A stretch of 64,000 nt of DNA. Source: Kitasatospora herbaricolor. GTDB taxonomy: Bacteria; Actinomycetota; Actinomycetes; Streptomycetales; Streptomycetaceae. The DNA is taken from contig NZ_JAUSVA010000002.1 in NCBI RefSeq assembly GCF_030813695.1, positions 7,029,501-7,093,500 on the forward strand. Reading direction: 5' to 3'. Below are positions 1-8,750 of the stretch, in pieces. The notes under the pieces were generated by a model. That model made no database searches, had not been told where the DNA came from, and saw nothing but the letters and a program-made list of their open reading frames with translations. The translations under genes and the position numbers were made by a program. The first letter of the stretch is position 1; the number at the start of each line of letters is the position of its first letter.

Positions 1-717
1 ATGTACGCGGGGGACAGCGCGATGGTGGCGATCCAGTACTCCTACCTGCCGAGCTGGGTCTCGGTGCTGACCGAGGACGAGGCCGTCGACGCCGGGCGGG
101 CGCTGTTCGACGCCGTGCACGCCAAGTGGGCGACGCTTCCCGCCGGAAGCCGTCCGCGCCTGGTGGTGTTCGGCGAGAGCCTGGGTTCCTTCGCCACCGA
201 GAAGGCCTTCGACGGGCAGCTGGACCGGCTGGCGACGGAGACCGACGGCGCCCTGCTGGTCGGCCCGACGTACGACAATCCGCTGTGGAAGCGGGTCACC
301 GCCGACCGCGAGCCCGGCAGCCCGGTCTGGCGCCCGGTCTTCGAGGACGGCCGCTCGGTGCGCTTCGCCCAGGTGCCGGCGGACCTGGACGTCCCGGCCC
401 GGCCCTGGGACGGGACCAGGATCGTCTACCTGCAGAACGGGTCCGACCCGATCGTCTGGTGGAGCCCGTCGATGCTGTTCAGCCGGCCGCAATGGCTGGA
501 GGACCCGCGTGCCGCGGACGTCTCCCCGGCGATGCGCTGGTACCCGGTGGTCACCTTCTGGCAGGTGGTCTGCGACCTGATGGGTGCCAACAACGTGCCG
601 CCGGGCTTCGGCCACCGCTACGGGACGCTCCCCACCGACGCCTGGGCGGCGATCGCGGCGCCGCCGGGCTGGACGGCCACCGACACCGACCGGCTGGCCG
701 CGCTGATGGGCTCCTGA
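1..717 (+). CDS. alpha/beta-hydrolase family membrane protein, C-terminal part (5' truncated by window)
   Basis: This is the C-terminal catalytic part of a large actinobacterial alpha/beta-hydrolase family protein (Abhydrolase_9 type, Pfam PF10081 from memory). The nucleophile elbow GESLGS is visible with Ser at residue 60, and a late His sits in the segment GFGHRYG near residue 205. The blocks SYLPSW, GPTYDNPLW, VYLQNGSDPIVWWSP and VSPAMRWYP are characteristic of the family. Known members are longer and carry an N-terminal membrane region, so the reading frame almost certainly continues upstream of the window and the ATG at base 1 is probably internal. The substrate is unknown for the family. 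Confidence 0.85.
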   Translation: MYAGDSAMVAIQYSYLPSWVSVLTEDEAVDAGRALFDAVHAKWATLPAGSRPRLVVFGESLGSFATEKAFDGQLDRLATETDGALLVGPTYDNPLWKRVTADREPGSPVWRPVFEDGRSVRFAQVPADLDVPARPWDGTRIVYLQNGSDPIVWWSPSMLFSRPQWLEDPRAADVSPAMRWYPVVTFWQVVCDLMGANNVPPGFGHRYGTLPTDAWAAIAAPPGWTATDTDRLAALMGS

Positions 718-779
718 GCAGGCTCTTGAGCAGGCTCCCGAGACCCGCTCCCGAGACCCGCTCCCGAGACCCGCTCCCG
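716..779. repeat. two short tandem repeats just after the hydrolase stop codon
   Basis: The 12-bp unit TGAGCAGGCTCY occurs twice (716-727 and 728-739), the first copy containing the stop codon. It is followed by three exact copies of the 13-bp unit CTCCCGAGACCCG (735-773) and a partial fourth. The block lies between two convergent genes. I see no protein or RNA role. It looks like slippage-prone noncoding DNA. Confidence 0.8.
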
Positions 780-794
780 GGAGGCCCTCGCCGG

Positions 795-1613
795 TCAGCC
801 GACCGGTCCGGGCGGGGTGTCCTTGCCCAGGTGGACGTCGGGCGCGGCGCGCGGCGGGGGCGGCGTCGTGGCCGCGGCCTGCGGACGTGCCTGCGGTGGG
901 GGTGGTGGGGGCGCGGCCGGGCCGGTGCTCAGGCCGGCGGCGGGGCGCAGCGGGCGCCCGGCCTGCGCGCAGCGCTGCTCGAACCCCGGCGGGAGCCAGC
1001 CGCCGGTCAGCAGTCGGGGATGCGCGGGGAAGGACGTCAGGGCGGCGCAGACGAACATCAGCGACGCCCACGGCGTCTGCAGCTGGACGGTGGTGTACCC
1101 GCCCCCGTAGATGTCGTGGAACCCGGCCTCGAACAGGTCGGGACCGGCCAGCTCGGCCGACTCCAGGCCGTCCCAGGACAGGTGCAGCGGGCACTGCGGG
1201 TGGCCGAAGAACACGTGCCGGTCGGTGACCGTGATCTCGCCCGTCCCGTCCAGCAGCCAGCGCGGCCGGGCGGCCAGCTCGGCGTTGCGCCGCCGGCTGG
1301 CGTTGCCGATCGCCGAGGCGGCCAGCGCGCCGATCACGAAGGCCGGCCCGCCGATCGCGAAGGTCGAATTGTGCTGGTAGCTGCCGTCGCCGAGCGGCCG
1401 CCAGCTCAGCCGGTGGGCCGGCCCCACCGCGAGCACCCGCTCGCCCTGCTCCAGCCGGGCCCGGGTGGCGACCAGCGGCCGCTGGTCGAGCCGGTCCGCG
1501 CGGAGGTCCGCGAGGATCTCGCAGGTGTGCCAGAGGTACTCGTCCAGCACGGACCAGGCCGGTGCCTGGGGCATCGGTGCCCCGCCGTACGCCGGTCCAT
1601 GGGTGTGGTCCAT
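795..1613 (-). CDS. hypothetical protein with Pro-rich C-terminus
   Basis: A 272-residue protein of unknown function. The ATG at 1613 is chosen over the upstream frame because GGGGGGAAG lies about six bases before it and because the protein then starts with MDHTHGPAYGG. The middle has a short hydrophobic glycine/alanine stretch (IGGPAFVIGALAASAIGNASRRR) followed by a beta-rich segment (TGEITVTDRHVFF) that resembles a PH-like or bacterial GRAM-like fold, which is only an impression. The last 60 residues are Pro/Ala-rich and probably disordered. Similar proteins of unknown role are common in Streptomyces, where they are usually annotated as hypothetical. Confidence 0.75.
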   Translation of the reverse strand: MDHTHGPAYGGAPMPQAPAWSVLDEYLWHTCEILADLRADRLDQRPLVATRARLEQGERVLAVGPAHRLSWRPLGDGSYQHNSTFAIGGPAFVIGALAASAIGNASRRRNAELAARPRWLLDGTGEITVTDRHVFFGHPQCPLHLSWDGLESAELAGPDLFEAGFHDIYGGGYTTVQLQTPWASLMFVCAALTSFPAHPRLLTGGWLPPGFEQRCAQAGRPLRPAAGLSTGPAAPPPPPPQARPQAAATTPPPPRAAPDVHLGKDTPPGPVG

Positions 1614-1727
1614 GTACTGCTTCCCCCCGGGAGCATGGGTGTCGGGTGCGCAGGTCGTCGGCGGCGGACGGCGCCCGCCCAATCTAGCGCCTCGGCACGG
1701 GGCCCCGGGCGGGCCCCGGACGGTCCG

Positions 1728-2465
1728 TCAGGTGAGCGTGCGCAGCGCGAACCCGGTCACGATGCCCAGCGCGTTGGTGGCCCAGTGCAGGCCGGCCGGG
1801 GCGAGCAGGCTGCCGCTGCGCCGCCGCAGCTCGCAGAAGAGGACCCCGGCCAGGCCGGTGAACAGGACGGTGCCGATCTCCACGACCACCACGCCGAGCA
1901 CCGAGTCCCCGAACAGCGGGTTGAGGGCGGGCTTGTCGTCGGAGAGGTGCAGCGAGGGCAGGACGTGCCAGAGCCCGAAGAGCAGGGAGGAGCCGATGGT
2001 GGCGACCTTGACGTTCCACTCCTTGCGGAGCAGGCCGTAGAGCACGCCCCGGAAGGCGACCTCCTCCAGCAGGACGGTGCCCAGCGGGATCCGGACCAGC
2101 ACCTGGAAGGCGACGGTGGCGCCGCTGTCGCCCTCGGTGCGGCGGTCGGTGAACAGCTCCCGGGTCGGCGGCAGCAGGGCCGCCACCAGGTAGACCGCCG
2201 CCACCAGGCCGATCAGGACGCCGGCCCAGCGGGCGCCGCGGGGCCAGCCGGCGCGGTCCAGGCCGGCGTCCGCCCAGCTGCCGCCGGCCAGGCGCAGCAC
2301 GCCGAGCAGCAGGGCGGCGGTCAGTGGCGCGGTGATCAGGTAGGCCCCGGGGGCGAGCCGGTTGTTGAGGAGGTTGACCAGCACCAGCACCAGCACGGTG
2401 ACGGCCACGCCGGTCCGTACGCCGATCACGCCGTCGGTGTCCGGCCCGCTGCTCCCTCGCTGCAC
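1728..2465 (-). CDS. CPBP family intramembrane glutamic endopeptidase
   Basis: A 245-residue polytopic membrane protein of the CPBP (Abi/CaaX-protease-and-bacteriocin-processing) family. The three hallmark motifs are present: EEVAFRG near residue 136, a conserved FGLWHVL segment with its His, and HWATN near the C-terminus. These supply the Glu and His residues of the membrane-embedded active site in this family. About six hydrophobic segments are visible. The GTG start is preceded by AGGAGG at good spacing. Members process prenylated or secreted peptides, or give immunity to self-made peptides, but no substrate gene is evident here. Confidence 0.9.
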   Translation of the reverse strand: MQRGSSGPDTDGVIGVRTGVAVTVLVLVLVNLLNNRLAPGAYLITAPLTAALLLGVLRLAGGSWADAGLDRAGWPRGARWAGVLIGLVAAVYLVAALLPPTRELFTDRRTEGDSGATVAFQVLVRIPLGTVLLEEVAFRGVLYGLLRKEWNVKVATIGSSLLFGLWHVLPSLHLSDDKPALNPLFGDSVLGVVVVEIGTVLFTGLAGVLFCELRRRSGSLLAPAGLHWATNALGIVTGFALRTLT

Positions 2466-2649
2466 TGTCGCCTCCTCACGGTCCGCTCCCCATCCTCGGG
2501 GCTGCGGGCCGGGACCGCCCGGGGGCGTGCCGGGGAGCGGGCCACAAGGTGCCGGCGGGGCCGGCCGCGCGGTGGAGCCCGGCGGGCCGGGCTTGCGGTG
2601 GGACCGGGCGGGACCAGATGAGATCAGGTGGGACCAGATGGGGCCCGGT

Positions 2650-2685
2650 GGGGCCGGCCGGGTGGTGGAGCACCCGGCCGGCCCC
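2650..2685 (-). terminator. perfect 15-bp hairpin downstream of the MFS gene
   Basis: GGGGCCGGCCGGGTG (2650-2664) pairs perfectly with 2671-2685 across a six-base loop. It lies about 55 bases past the stop of the MFS transporter and upstream of the CPBP gene, both on the minus strand. There is no T-tract, which is usual for streptomycete terminators. Just upstream on the plus strand, 2610-2640 holds two copies of GGGACCAGATG 20 bp apart, of no evident function. Confidence 0.6.
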
Positions 2686-2740
2686 GCAGCCGTCCGCCCG
2701 CGGCGTTCGGGGTGCGGACCTCAGGGCCCGGGGCCCCCGG

Positions 2741-3976
2741 TCAGGCGGCGGGCAGTGCGGCGGTCGGCCGGCGGCGCAACCGCAGGGCGGCGGCGACCAG
2801 CACGGTCAGTGCGCCGAGCAGGCCGACCGCGGCCGCCAGGCTGCCCACGGCGGGGGCCAGCCCGAGCAGGACCAGCGGGCAGACGAACTCGCCGAGGAAG
2901 AACGCGGCGTTCCAGAGCCCGGTGCCGCGGCCGCGGTCGGCGAAGTCGAGCAGGGCCGTCGCGCGGGTGAGCAGGGTCGGCAGCAGCATGCCGCCGCCCA
3001 GGCAGTTCAGGACGGCGCCGGCCACCAGCACCGGCATGCTGCCGGCGAGCCACATCACGCCGAAGCCGGCCGCGCAGAGCGCGAGCACGGCGGGCAGCAG
3101 CCGCTCGGCGTGGTCGGCGAGGCGGGTGAAGGTGAACGCGCCGATCACCGTGGCCACGCTGGCGGTGGCGGTGGCCAGGCCGATGGTGCTGGACTCGGTG
3201 ATGCCCAGGTCGTCCAGCAGGTTCGAGGTCATCACGGGCACGGTGTAGAAGACGACGGCGCCGAAGAAGGTGAGCGCGCAGGGGCCGGCCATCCGCCGCC
3301 AGGGGAAGGGACGGGGGGCGTCCTGCGGCGCCGGCGGCCCGGCGGTGGGCCGCCCGGTGCGCTGGGGGGCCGTCAGCACGGTGGCCATCAGGGGCGCCAG
3401 CAGCAGGCTCGCCGCGTACGCCCAGAAGGGGGCGCGCCAGCCGGCCTCGCCGATCGCGCCGCCGACGGCGAAGAAGGCGGTGGCGGACAGGGCGCTGCAG
3501 ATGGTCTGGAGGGCGAGGTAGCGCTCGCGCTGCTTGCCTGACCAGTAGTCGCCGATCAGGGTGGTGCAGCAGGTCATGATGGCGGCCTCGACGACGCCGA
3601 GCAGGGCGCGGCTGGCCACGATGGCGCCCAGTGAGTCGAGCCAGAGCGGCGCGGTGCCGATCGGGGCGTAGAGCAGGCTGGCGCCGATCAGCAGGCGCTT
3701 GCGGCCGAGCCGGTCGACCAGCAGGCCGGCGAAGGGGGCCAGCAGGCCGAGGGCCAGCGCGGGGATCGTGAGCGCGACCGGTACCAGCGCCTTCGCGCCC
3801 GCGGTGGACGCGAAGTGGTCCTGCATCTTGGGCAGCAGCGGGGCGATCAGGACGGCCCCGAGGATGGGCAGGCAGCTGCCGGCCATCAGTACGGCGGCCT
3901 GCAGGCGTGACGCGGTGGGGGGCTCGGTGGTGGGTGGGGCCGCCGGGTCGATGGTGGCGGTCGTGGGGGAGGGCAC
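2741..3976 (-). CDS. MFS transporter
   Basis: A 411-residue major facilitator superfamily permease with about twelve hydrophobic segments. The loop after the second helix carries the motif-A-like sequence DRLGRKRLL, and helix 5 contains the Gly-rich stretch FFAVGGAIGEAGWR. It is most like drug/metabolite efflux carriers of the YceI/CynX-type MFS branch. The substrate is not predictable. The GTG start has GGAG about nine bases upstream. It follows the geosmin synthase gene on the same strand, separated by 209 bp that contain a hairpin and a candidate promoter, so it is probably a separate transcription unit. Confidence 0.88.
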   Translation of the reverse strand: MPSPTTATIDPAAPPTTEPPTASRLQAAVLMAGSCLPILGAVLIAPLLPKMQDHFASTAGAKALVPVALTIPALALGLLAPFAGLLVDRLGRKRLLIGASLLYAPIGTAPLWLDSLGAIVASRALLGVVEAAIMTCCTTLIGDYWSGKQRERYLALQTICSALSATAFFAVGGAIGEAGWRAPFWAYAASLLLAPLMATVLTAPQRTGRPTAGPPAPQDAPRPFPWRRMAGPCALTFFGAVVFYTVPVMTSNLLDDLGITESSTIGLATATASVATVIGAFTFTRLADHAERLLPAVLALCAAGFGVMWLAGSMPVLVAGAVLNCLGGGMLLPTLLTRATALLDFADRGRGTGLWNAAFFLGEFVCPLVLLGLAPAVGSLAAAVGLLGALTVLVAAALRLRRRPTAALPAA

Positions 3977-4014
3977 GGTGAGTCTCCGTCAATGGGCGGG
4001 TGCGGTAAAGGTGA

Positions 4015-4044
4015 GGTATACACATAACCCTCTCGTCGTACCAA
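4015..4044 (-). promoter_or_regulatory. candidate promoter of the MFS gene
   Basis: Read on the minus strand, a -35-like TTGGTA (4039-4044) and a -10-like TATACC (4015-4020) are separated by 18 bp, each matching four of six consensus bases. The site lies about 40 bp upstream of the GTG start. This is the only AT-rich patch in the gap. Confidence 0.4.
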
Positions 4045-4111
4045 CGTGGTGTCAGGTAGTGAACATCCGAAGCACGTTCGACGGATCCTCCTGCACCGCT
4101 CCGCAGCCGGC

Positions 4112-4146
4112 GGAACGGCCGGCCGGGCGATCCGACCGGCCGTTCC
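4112..4146 (-). terminator. hairpin downstream of geosmin synthase
   Basis: GGAACGGCCGG (4112-4122) pairs perfectly with CCGGCCGTTCC (4136-4146) across a 13-base loop, about 40 bases beyond the stop codon of the geosmin synthase gene. There is no T-tract. Confidence 0.5.
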
Positions 4147-4185
4147 ACCTCCCGCCTCCTCCCGCCCTCGCGGACAGCCCGGTGA

Positions 4186-6855
4186 TCAGCCCGGCTGCCC
4201 CACCAGGGCGCCGATCCGGGCCGCCGCCGTCCCCAGCCCGGTCGGGCCGGTGAAGCTCACGCCGGACAGCTCCGGCAGGCCCTGGTGGCGCAACGCCTCC
4301 TCCTGGTAACGGAAGCAGCCGAAGTGCCAGTTGAGGATGCCGGCCATCCAGTCCTGGAGTTCGCGCACATAGCCGTCCAGGACCGCCCTGGCCTCCAGGC
4401 TGAGCTTGAAGTCGTCGTACAGAACGGGCAGTTCGTGCGCGACGACGTGCTGGAACTGCCGCATCCGGGAGTTCATCAGGTCGTCCACGATCGCGAGCGC
4501 GGTCGGGTAGTCGCAGTCGAAGAAGTTCTGCACCACGAGGACGCCGTTGTGCACCTCGCCCTCGTACTCGATCTCCTTCTGGTACGAGAACACGTCGTTG
4601 ATCAGGCAGGCGTAGTCCGCGGCCGAGTTCTCCAGCGAGCGCAGCGGCCCGCTGCGGTAGATCTCCGGCGGCACCTGCCGGCCGTGCGCGAGCCGGCACA
4701 GACTCATCGTCAGGTCGGAGCCGAAGGTCTTGCGGCGCATCTCCAGGTAGTCCACCGGATCGGGGATCCGGTTCTGCGCCTGGTTGGCCAGCTCCCAGAG
4801 CCAGCTCTCGGTCATCTCCTCCACCGAGGTGCGGAACTTCCGCCGGGCGTCCGGCGCCATCGGCCCGGCGGTCCTGGTCCACAGGTCGGCCAGGCCGCGC
4901 TCCAGGGCGTTGGCCGGGGCCGGGGCGGCGGCGCCGTCCAGCGGCATGAACAGCGAGAGCCGGGCGTTGCAGGCCTTGGCGCCCAGCAGGTCGTGGCGGC
5001 GGCCGTAGACCACCGGGTAGTAGTCGTCCCCGTAGGTGCCCCAGGCCAGCCAGGCCGAGGTCAGGTCGAGTTCGGCGAGGGTGGCGTCCGGGTGGATGCC
5101 GGCCGCGCAGAGCGGGAGGTCGATGTCGGCGGCCCGCTTCTCGTCCCAGACGTGCGAGCCGGGGATGCCGGGCTGCGGCTGGAGCAGGCCCGTCCGGCGG
5201 CACCAGTCGACGGTGTTGCGCCGGGAGGCCTCCAGGTGCGGGCTCAGCCGCAGCGCGAACGGCATCCGGAAGTCCGGCAGCAGGGACGGCCCGACCGGCC
5301 GGTGCGGCACGTGCGAGAAGCTGCGGGCCCGGCCCGGGCCGACCATCGCACCCAGGCGGGTGAGGTCCAGGGCCGAGGTCCCGAGCGACCCCGCGCCGTA
5401 CGGCGACCAGCCGGTGGGCGCCGTGCCGGAGCCGCCGCCGTTCATGTACCGGCTGGAGCGCATGTGCCACTCGTGGCCGCCCGACTGCCAGTCCTGCAGG
5501 CCCTTGACGTACGCCAGCACCCGGGCGCAGTCCTGCGGGTCGAGGCCGTGCTCGGCGAAGAGCGGGGCCAGCTCGGTCACGACGGTGTTCTCGAACTGGT
5601 GCAGGCGCGAGGTGAGCAGCTCGTTGACCGCGTCGGCGGCCTCCTGGGTGGTGCAGCCGAGGAAGGTCTCCAGGACCAGGACGCCGTTGCTGCGCTCGCC
5701 CTCCTCCTCGGTCTCCCGCTGGTAGGAGAACAGGTCGTTGCGCAGGTGCACGCCGTCCGAGAAGGTGTCCTTGAGGACCCGCATCGGCCGGGAGGCGGCG
5801 ATCACGGCCGGCACCTCGGCGCCCACCGCGTGCTCGATCAGGCCCGCCGACCAGGGCGCGCCGCCGACCTTGCGGCGCATCTCGATGTACTCGACCGGGT
5901 TGGGCGTGCGGCCGGCGTTGATGTTCGAGAGCTCCCAGAGCGACTCGTTCAGCAGGTGCTCGGTGCTCTCCGCGAACCGGGCCCGCCAGTCGGCGGACAT
6001 GCTGGGCACCGTCCTGGCCCAGAGGTCCGCGAGCCCGGCCTCCACCGGGTTGGTGGGGGCGGGCACCTCGGCGCCGAGGTCCAGCGGCATGAAGGCCGGC
6101 AGACGGTCCAGGTAGGCCTTGCCGCCCTCGCGGTCCTGGGAGCGCTTGAAGATCTCCAGGAAGTGGTCGTCGAAGAAGAAGACCCACACGTACCAGTCGG
6201 TCACCAGGGCGAGTTCCTCGGCCGAGGCGTCCGGGTGGGTGTAGGCGCAGAGCAGGGCGTAGTCGTGCGAGTCGAGGTCGTGCTCCTCCCAGATGCCGGA
6301 GCCCTCCACCATGCCCATCGAGCGGGCCCAGGCCTTGGTGTGGGTGCGGGCGTGCTCCAGGTGCGGGTTGAGCCGGGCGGGGTGGGGGAGGTAGAAGGCC
6401 GGCAGCTGGAAGGGCTGCGCGGGTGCGGATTTCGCGGGAGCGGACTTCCCGGGCCCGGCTGGTGCGGTGTCGGCTCCGGCGGATCCGGCAGGTCCGGGAA
6501 ACGGTGCGCCGGGAAAAAGGCCGGGAATGCCCGTACTCGGAGTGGCGAGGCCGGGAATCCCCGCGCCCGGAGCGGCGAGCTGGGGAATCACCCTGCCGGG
6601 AATCGCCCCGCCCCCATGCGTGATGCCCACAATCGCCGGGGCGGAATGCGCCGGTCGGTCGGGCGCCACCCGCGGGTGCGGCAGGGAGGGAATGCCGGGC
6701 CGGGGACCGGTGAGGCCCGGCCCCGGGAGGCCGGGACCACCGGGAACCGGGAGGCCGGGGCCCGGCGGGCCGGTGACGGCGAGGTGCGGATTCGTCTGAT
6801 CGGGCTGCTTCATGGGTGCCGTTTCTGATGCCGTGTCATCCGTTCGGCTCAGCAT
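4186..6855 (-). CDS. geoA: germacradienol/geosmin synthase with long N-terminal extension
   Basis: Bifunctional terpene synthase. The N-terminal domain cyclises farnesyl diphosphate to germacradienol and the C-terminal domain converts germacradienol to geosmin. The first domain has the metal motif DDHFLE (residues 229-234) and the NSE triad NDLFSYQRE (373-381). The second has the family's altered DDYYP (610-614) and NDVFSYQKE (753-761). The core starts at QPFQLP near residue 147 and aligns end to end with the roughly 726-residue S. coelicolor enzyme as I remember it. The first 146 residues are a Pro/Gly/Ala-rich tract with repeated GIPGL and GPGLPG elements, unusual for this enzyme. Start choice is uncertain: ATG at 6855 or 6813, neither with a clear Shine-Dalgarno. 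It lies downstream of the conservon unit but behind a strong hairpin. Confidence 0.95.
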   Translation of the reverse strand: MLSRTDDTASETAPMKQPDQTNPHLAVTGPPGPGLPVPGGPGLPGPGLTGPRPGIPSLPHPRVAPDRPAHSAPAIVGITHGGGAIPGRVIPQLAAPGAGIPGLATPSTGIPGLFPGAPFPGPAGSAGADTAPAGPGKSAPAKSAPAQPFQLPAFYLPHPARLNPHLEHARTHTKAWARSMGMVEGSGIWEEHDLDSHDYALLCAYTHPDASAEELALVTDWYVWVFFFDDHFLEIFKRSQDREGGKAYLDRLPAFMPLDLGAEVPAPTNPVEAGLADLWARTVPSMSADWRARFAESTEHLLNESLWELSNINAGRTPNPVEYIEMRRKVGGAPWSAGLIEHAVGAEVPAVIAASRPMRVLKDTFSDGVHLRNDLFSYQRETEEEGERSNGVLVLETFLGCTTQEAADAVNELLTSRLHQFENTVVTELAPLFAEHGLDPQDCARVLAYVKGLQDWQSGGHEWHMRSSRYMNGGGSGTAPTGWSPYGAGSLGTSALDLTRLGAMVGPGRARSFSHVPHRPVGPSLLPDFRMPFALRLSPHLEASRRNTVDWCRRTGLLQPQPGIPGSHVWDEKRAADIDLPLCAAGIHPDATLAELDLTSAWLAWGTYGDDYYPVVYGRRHDLLGAKACNARLSLFMPLDGAAAPAPANALERGLADLWTRTAGPMAPDARRKFRTSVEEMTESWLWELANQAQNRIPDPVDYLEMRRKTFGSDLTMSLCRLAHGRQVPPEIYRSGPLRSLENSAADYACLINDVFSYQKEIEYEGEVHNGVLVVQNFFDCDYPTALAIVDDLMNSRMRQFQHVVAHELPVLYDDFKLSLEARAVLDGYVRELQDWMAGILNWHFGCFRYQEEALRHQGLPELSGVSFTGPTGLGTAAARIGALVGQPG

Positions 6856-6911
6856 TACCCGGGCCCCCGAAGGCGTATCCGGCGACAGGAACAGTCATAT
6901 CAGCGGACAAG

Positions 6912-6942
6912 GATGGGGCCCCGCGGAAAGCGGGGCCCCATC
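6912..6942 (-). terminator. perfect 13-bp hairpin between FAD monooxygenase and geosmin synthase
   Basis: GATGGGGCCCCGC (6912-6924) pairs perfectly with 6930-6942 around a GGAAA loop. It lies 54 bases after the stop of the FAD monooxygenase and 57 bases before the geosmin synthase start. It should end the conservon transcript and separate the two units, unless it acts in the geosmin synthase leader. Confidence 0.65.
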
Positions 6943-6995
6943 AGGTCGAACAGGTCGGAATCAGTGCCGGCACACCGGACGGGCGTACGAGGAGA

Positions 6996-8129
6996 TCAGT
7001 ACGGGCGTACGAGGAAGTGCGCCGCGCCCGGGATGCCGACCTTCAGCAGCTCGTCCTCCTCGGGCGTGGTGGCGGTACCGGTCTCCTGCTTGAGGATCGC
7101 CCGGGACAGGCTCTGCACCCACATCGCGCGCGGGCGGCGGCGGGCCTCCCAGGCGGCCAGCGCCCCGGCCACGTCCGGTGCCGTGTCCAGGCTCTCGGCC
7201 AGCACCAGCGCGTCCTCCACGGCCATCGCGGCGCCCTGGGCGAGGTGCGGCGTGCTGGCGTGCGCGGCGTCGCCGGCCAGCACCACCCGGCCGACGTACC
7301 AGGCGTCCTCGACGGTGACCTGGGAGATCCGCGAGTACACCACCGCGGCCGGGTCGGTGACGTGGGTCAGGGCCGTGGCCACCGGGCCGGCGAAGGAGGC
7401 GAGGCGCTCGGCGAGCTGCTCGTGGGCGCGCTCAGGGTCCGGCCGGAAGTCCTCGGCCTCGGCGAACACCGTGCCCAGGTACATGGTGTCGTCGGTGATG
7501 GGGGTCAGCAGCGCCTTGGCGTTCAGGTTGCCGGCGCTCATCACCACACCCCGCACCTCGGGGTCGCGCGGCACGGTGACCCGCCAGTTGGCGAAGCCGG
7601 TGTACTCGGGCTCGAAGCGGTCCCCGTACAGGCGCTTGCGCAGCGGCGAGCCGATCCCGTCGAAGCCGACCACCAGGTCCCAGCGGCCGGAGCTGCCGTC
7701 GGAGAGCGTGACGTCGACGCCCTCGCCGTCGTCGGCCAGCTCGGTGATCGTCGTGCCGAAGCGGATCTTCGCGCCCGCCTCGGCGGCCGCCCGGCCGAGC
7801 ACCTTCGCCAGCGCCGGGCGGGGGATGCCGTTGTTCGAGGGGGCGTCCGCCATCCGCGGCTGCGGGATCTTGGCGAGGGTGGCGCCGGCCGGGTCGCAGA
7901 TGGTCAGCACCTCCCACTCGAAGCCCGCCGCCAGGCACTCCTCCAGCACGCCGATCTCGCGCATCACGTGCAGCGCGTTGGAGGGCTGGATGATGCCGAC
8001 GCCGAGGGCGTCGAGCTCGTCGCGCAGCTCGGCGACGTCGACCTGGTGGCCGCGCCGGGCCAGCGCGGTGGCCAGGGTCAGGCCACCGATGCCGCCGCCG
8101 TGGATCAGGACGCGCAGGGGTGAGGACAT
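6996..8129 (-). CDS. FAD-dependent monooxygenase (fifth gene of the conservon unit)
   Basis: A 377-residue flavoprotein of the PHBH/group A aromatic-hydroxylase type. Residues 11-16 form the FAD-binding GGGIGG loop of the N-terminal Rossmann fold. The second FAD motif GDAAHASTPHLAQGA is near residue 290, and the DG-containing segment VVGFDGIGSPLR is near residue 155. The frame opens further upstream with TTG, but ATG at 8129 has GGAG nine bases before it. It begins only 25 bases after the cvnD-like stop, so it is probably co-transcribed with the conservon. In S. coelicolor several conservons carry a P450 in this position (established); a flavin monooxygenase may play the same role here (inference). 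The substrate is unknown. Confidence 0.9.
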   Translation of the reverse strand: MSSPLRVLIHGGGIGGLTLATALARRGHQVDVAELRDELDALGVGIIQPSNALHVMREIGVLEECLAAGFEWEVLTICDPAGATLAKIPQPRMADAPSNNGIPRPALAKVLGRAAAEAGAKIRFGTTITELADDGEGVDVTLSDGSSGRWDLVVGFDGIGSPLRKRLYGDRFEPEYTGFANWRVTVPRDPEVRGVVMSAGNLNAKALLTPITDDTMYLGTVFAEAEDFRPDPERAHEQLAERLASFAGPVATALTHVTDPAAVVYSRISQVTVEDAWYVGRVVLAGDAAHASTPHLAQGAAMAVEDALVLAESLDTAPDVAGALAAWEARRRPRAMWVQSLSRAILKQETGTATTPEEDELLKVGIPGAAHFLVRPY

Positions 8130-8154
8130 GACGGGGGTCTCCAAGGGGGGTGGG

Positions 8155-8745
8155 TCAGCCGACCGGGGCGGCCAGCGGGGCGGGCAGGGTCATCAGGTGG
8201 TCGACCAGGGCCAGCAGCAGGTCGCGGCCGAAGACCCGTTCGCGGACGTCGCCGAGCAGCAGCGGCACCTGCGGGTCGAGGTCCAGGGCGGACCTGATCT
8301 CCTCCGGGGTGCGGGTGTTGCGGCCGTGGAAGCAGTTGATCGCGACGACGAAGGGGATGCCCCGGCTCTCGAAGAAGTCGATCGACGCGAAGCTGCTCTC
8401 CACCCGGCGGGTGTCGACGATGACGACGCCGCCGAGCGCACCGTTCACCAGGTCGTTCCACATGAACCAGAAGCGCTCCTGGCCCGGGGTGCCGAAGAGG
8501 TACACCACCAGCTCCGAGCTGATGGTGATCCGGCCGAAGTCGAGGGCGACGGTGGTGGTGTCCTTGTTGTCGACGCCGCTCAGGTCGTCGACGCCGATGC
8601 TGGCCCGGGTCAGGTACTCCTCGGTGCGCAGCGGCGCGACCTCGCTGAGGGCGCCCACCAGGGTGGTCTTGCCCACGCCGAAGCCGCCCGCGATCAGGAT
8701 CTTGACGGCGGCGGGCGCCGTCTGGCTGTTCGTCCCGATGGTCAT
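8155..8745 (-). CDS. cvnD: conservon GTP-binding protein (CvnD-like)
   Basis: A 196-residue small Ras-like GTPase of the conservon type. The P-loop GGFGVGKTT is at residues 20-28, the G3-like segment is FGTPGQERF, and the G4-like segment is AINCFHG in place of a classical NKxD. The ATG at 8745 begins MTIGTN, five bases after the DUF742 gene stop. In known conservons CvnD associates with the membrane kinase-like CvnA and with CvnB and CvnC in a complex compared with eukaryotic G-protein coupled signalling. Confidence 0.93.
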   Translation of the reverse strand: MTIGTNSQTAPAAVKILIAGGFGVGKTTLVGALSEVAPLRTEEYLTRASIGVDDLSGVDNKDTTTVALDFGRITISSELVVYLFGTPGQERFWFMWNDLVNGALGGVVIVDTRRVESSFASIDFFESRGIPFVVAINCFHGRNTRTPEEIRSALDLDPQVPLLLGDVRERVFGRDLLLALVDHLMTLPAPLAAPVG

Positions 8746-8750
8746 GTTCT

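Noticed and set aside
4285..6828. 847-residue open frame on the plus strand opposite geosmin synthase
   Set aside because: The minus strand encodes two intact terpene synthase domains; the plus frame is a compositional artefact.
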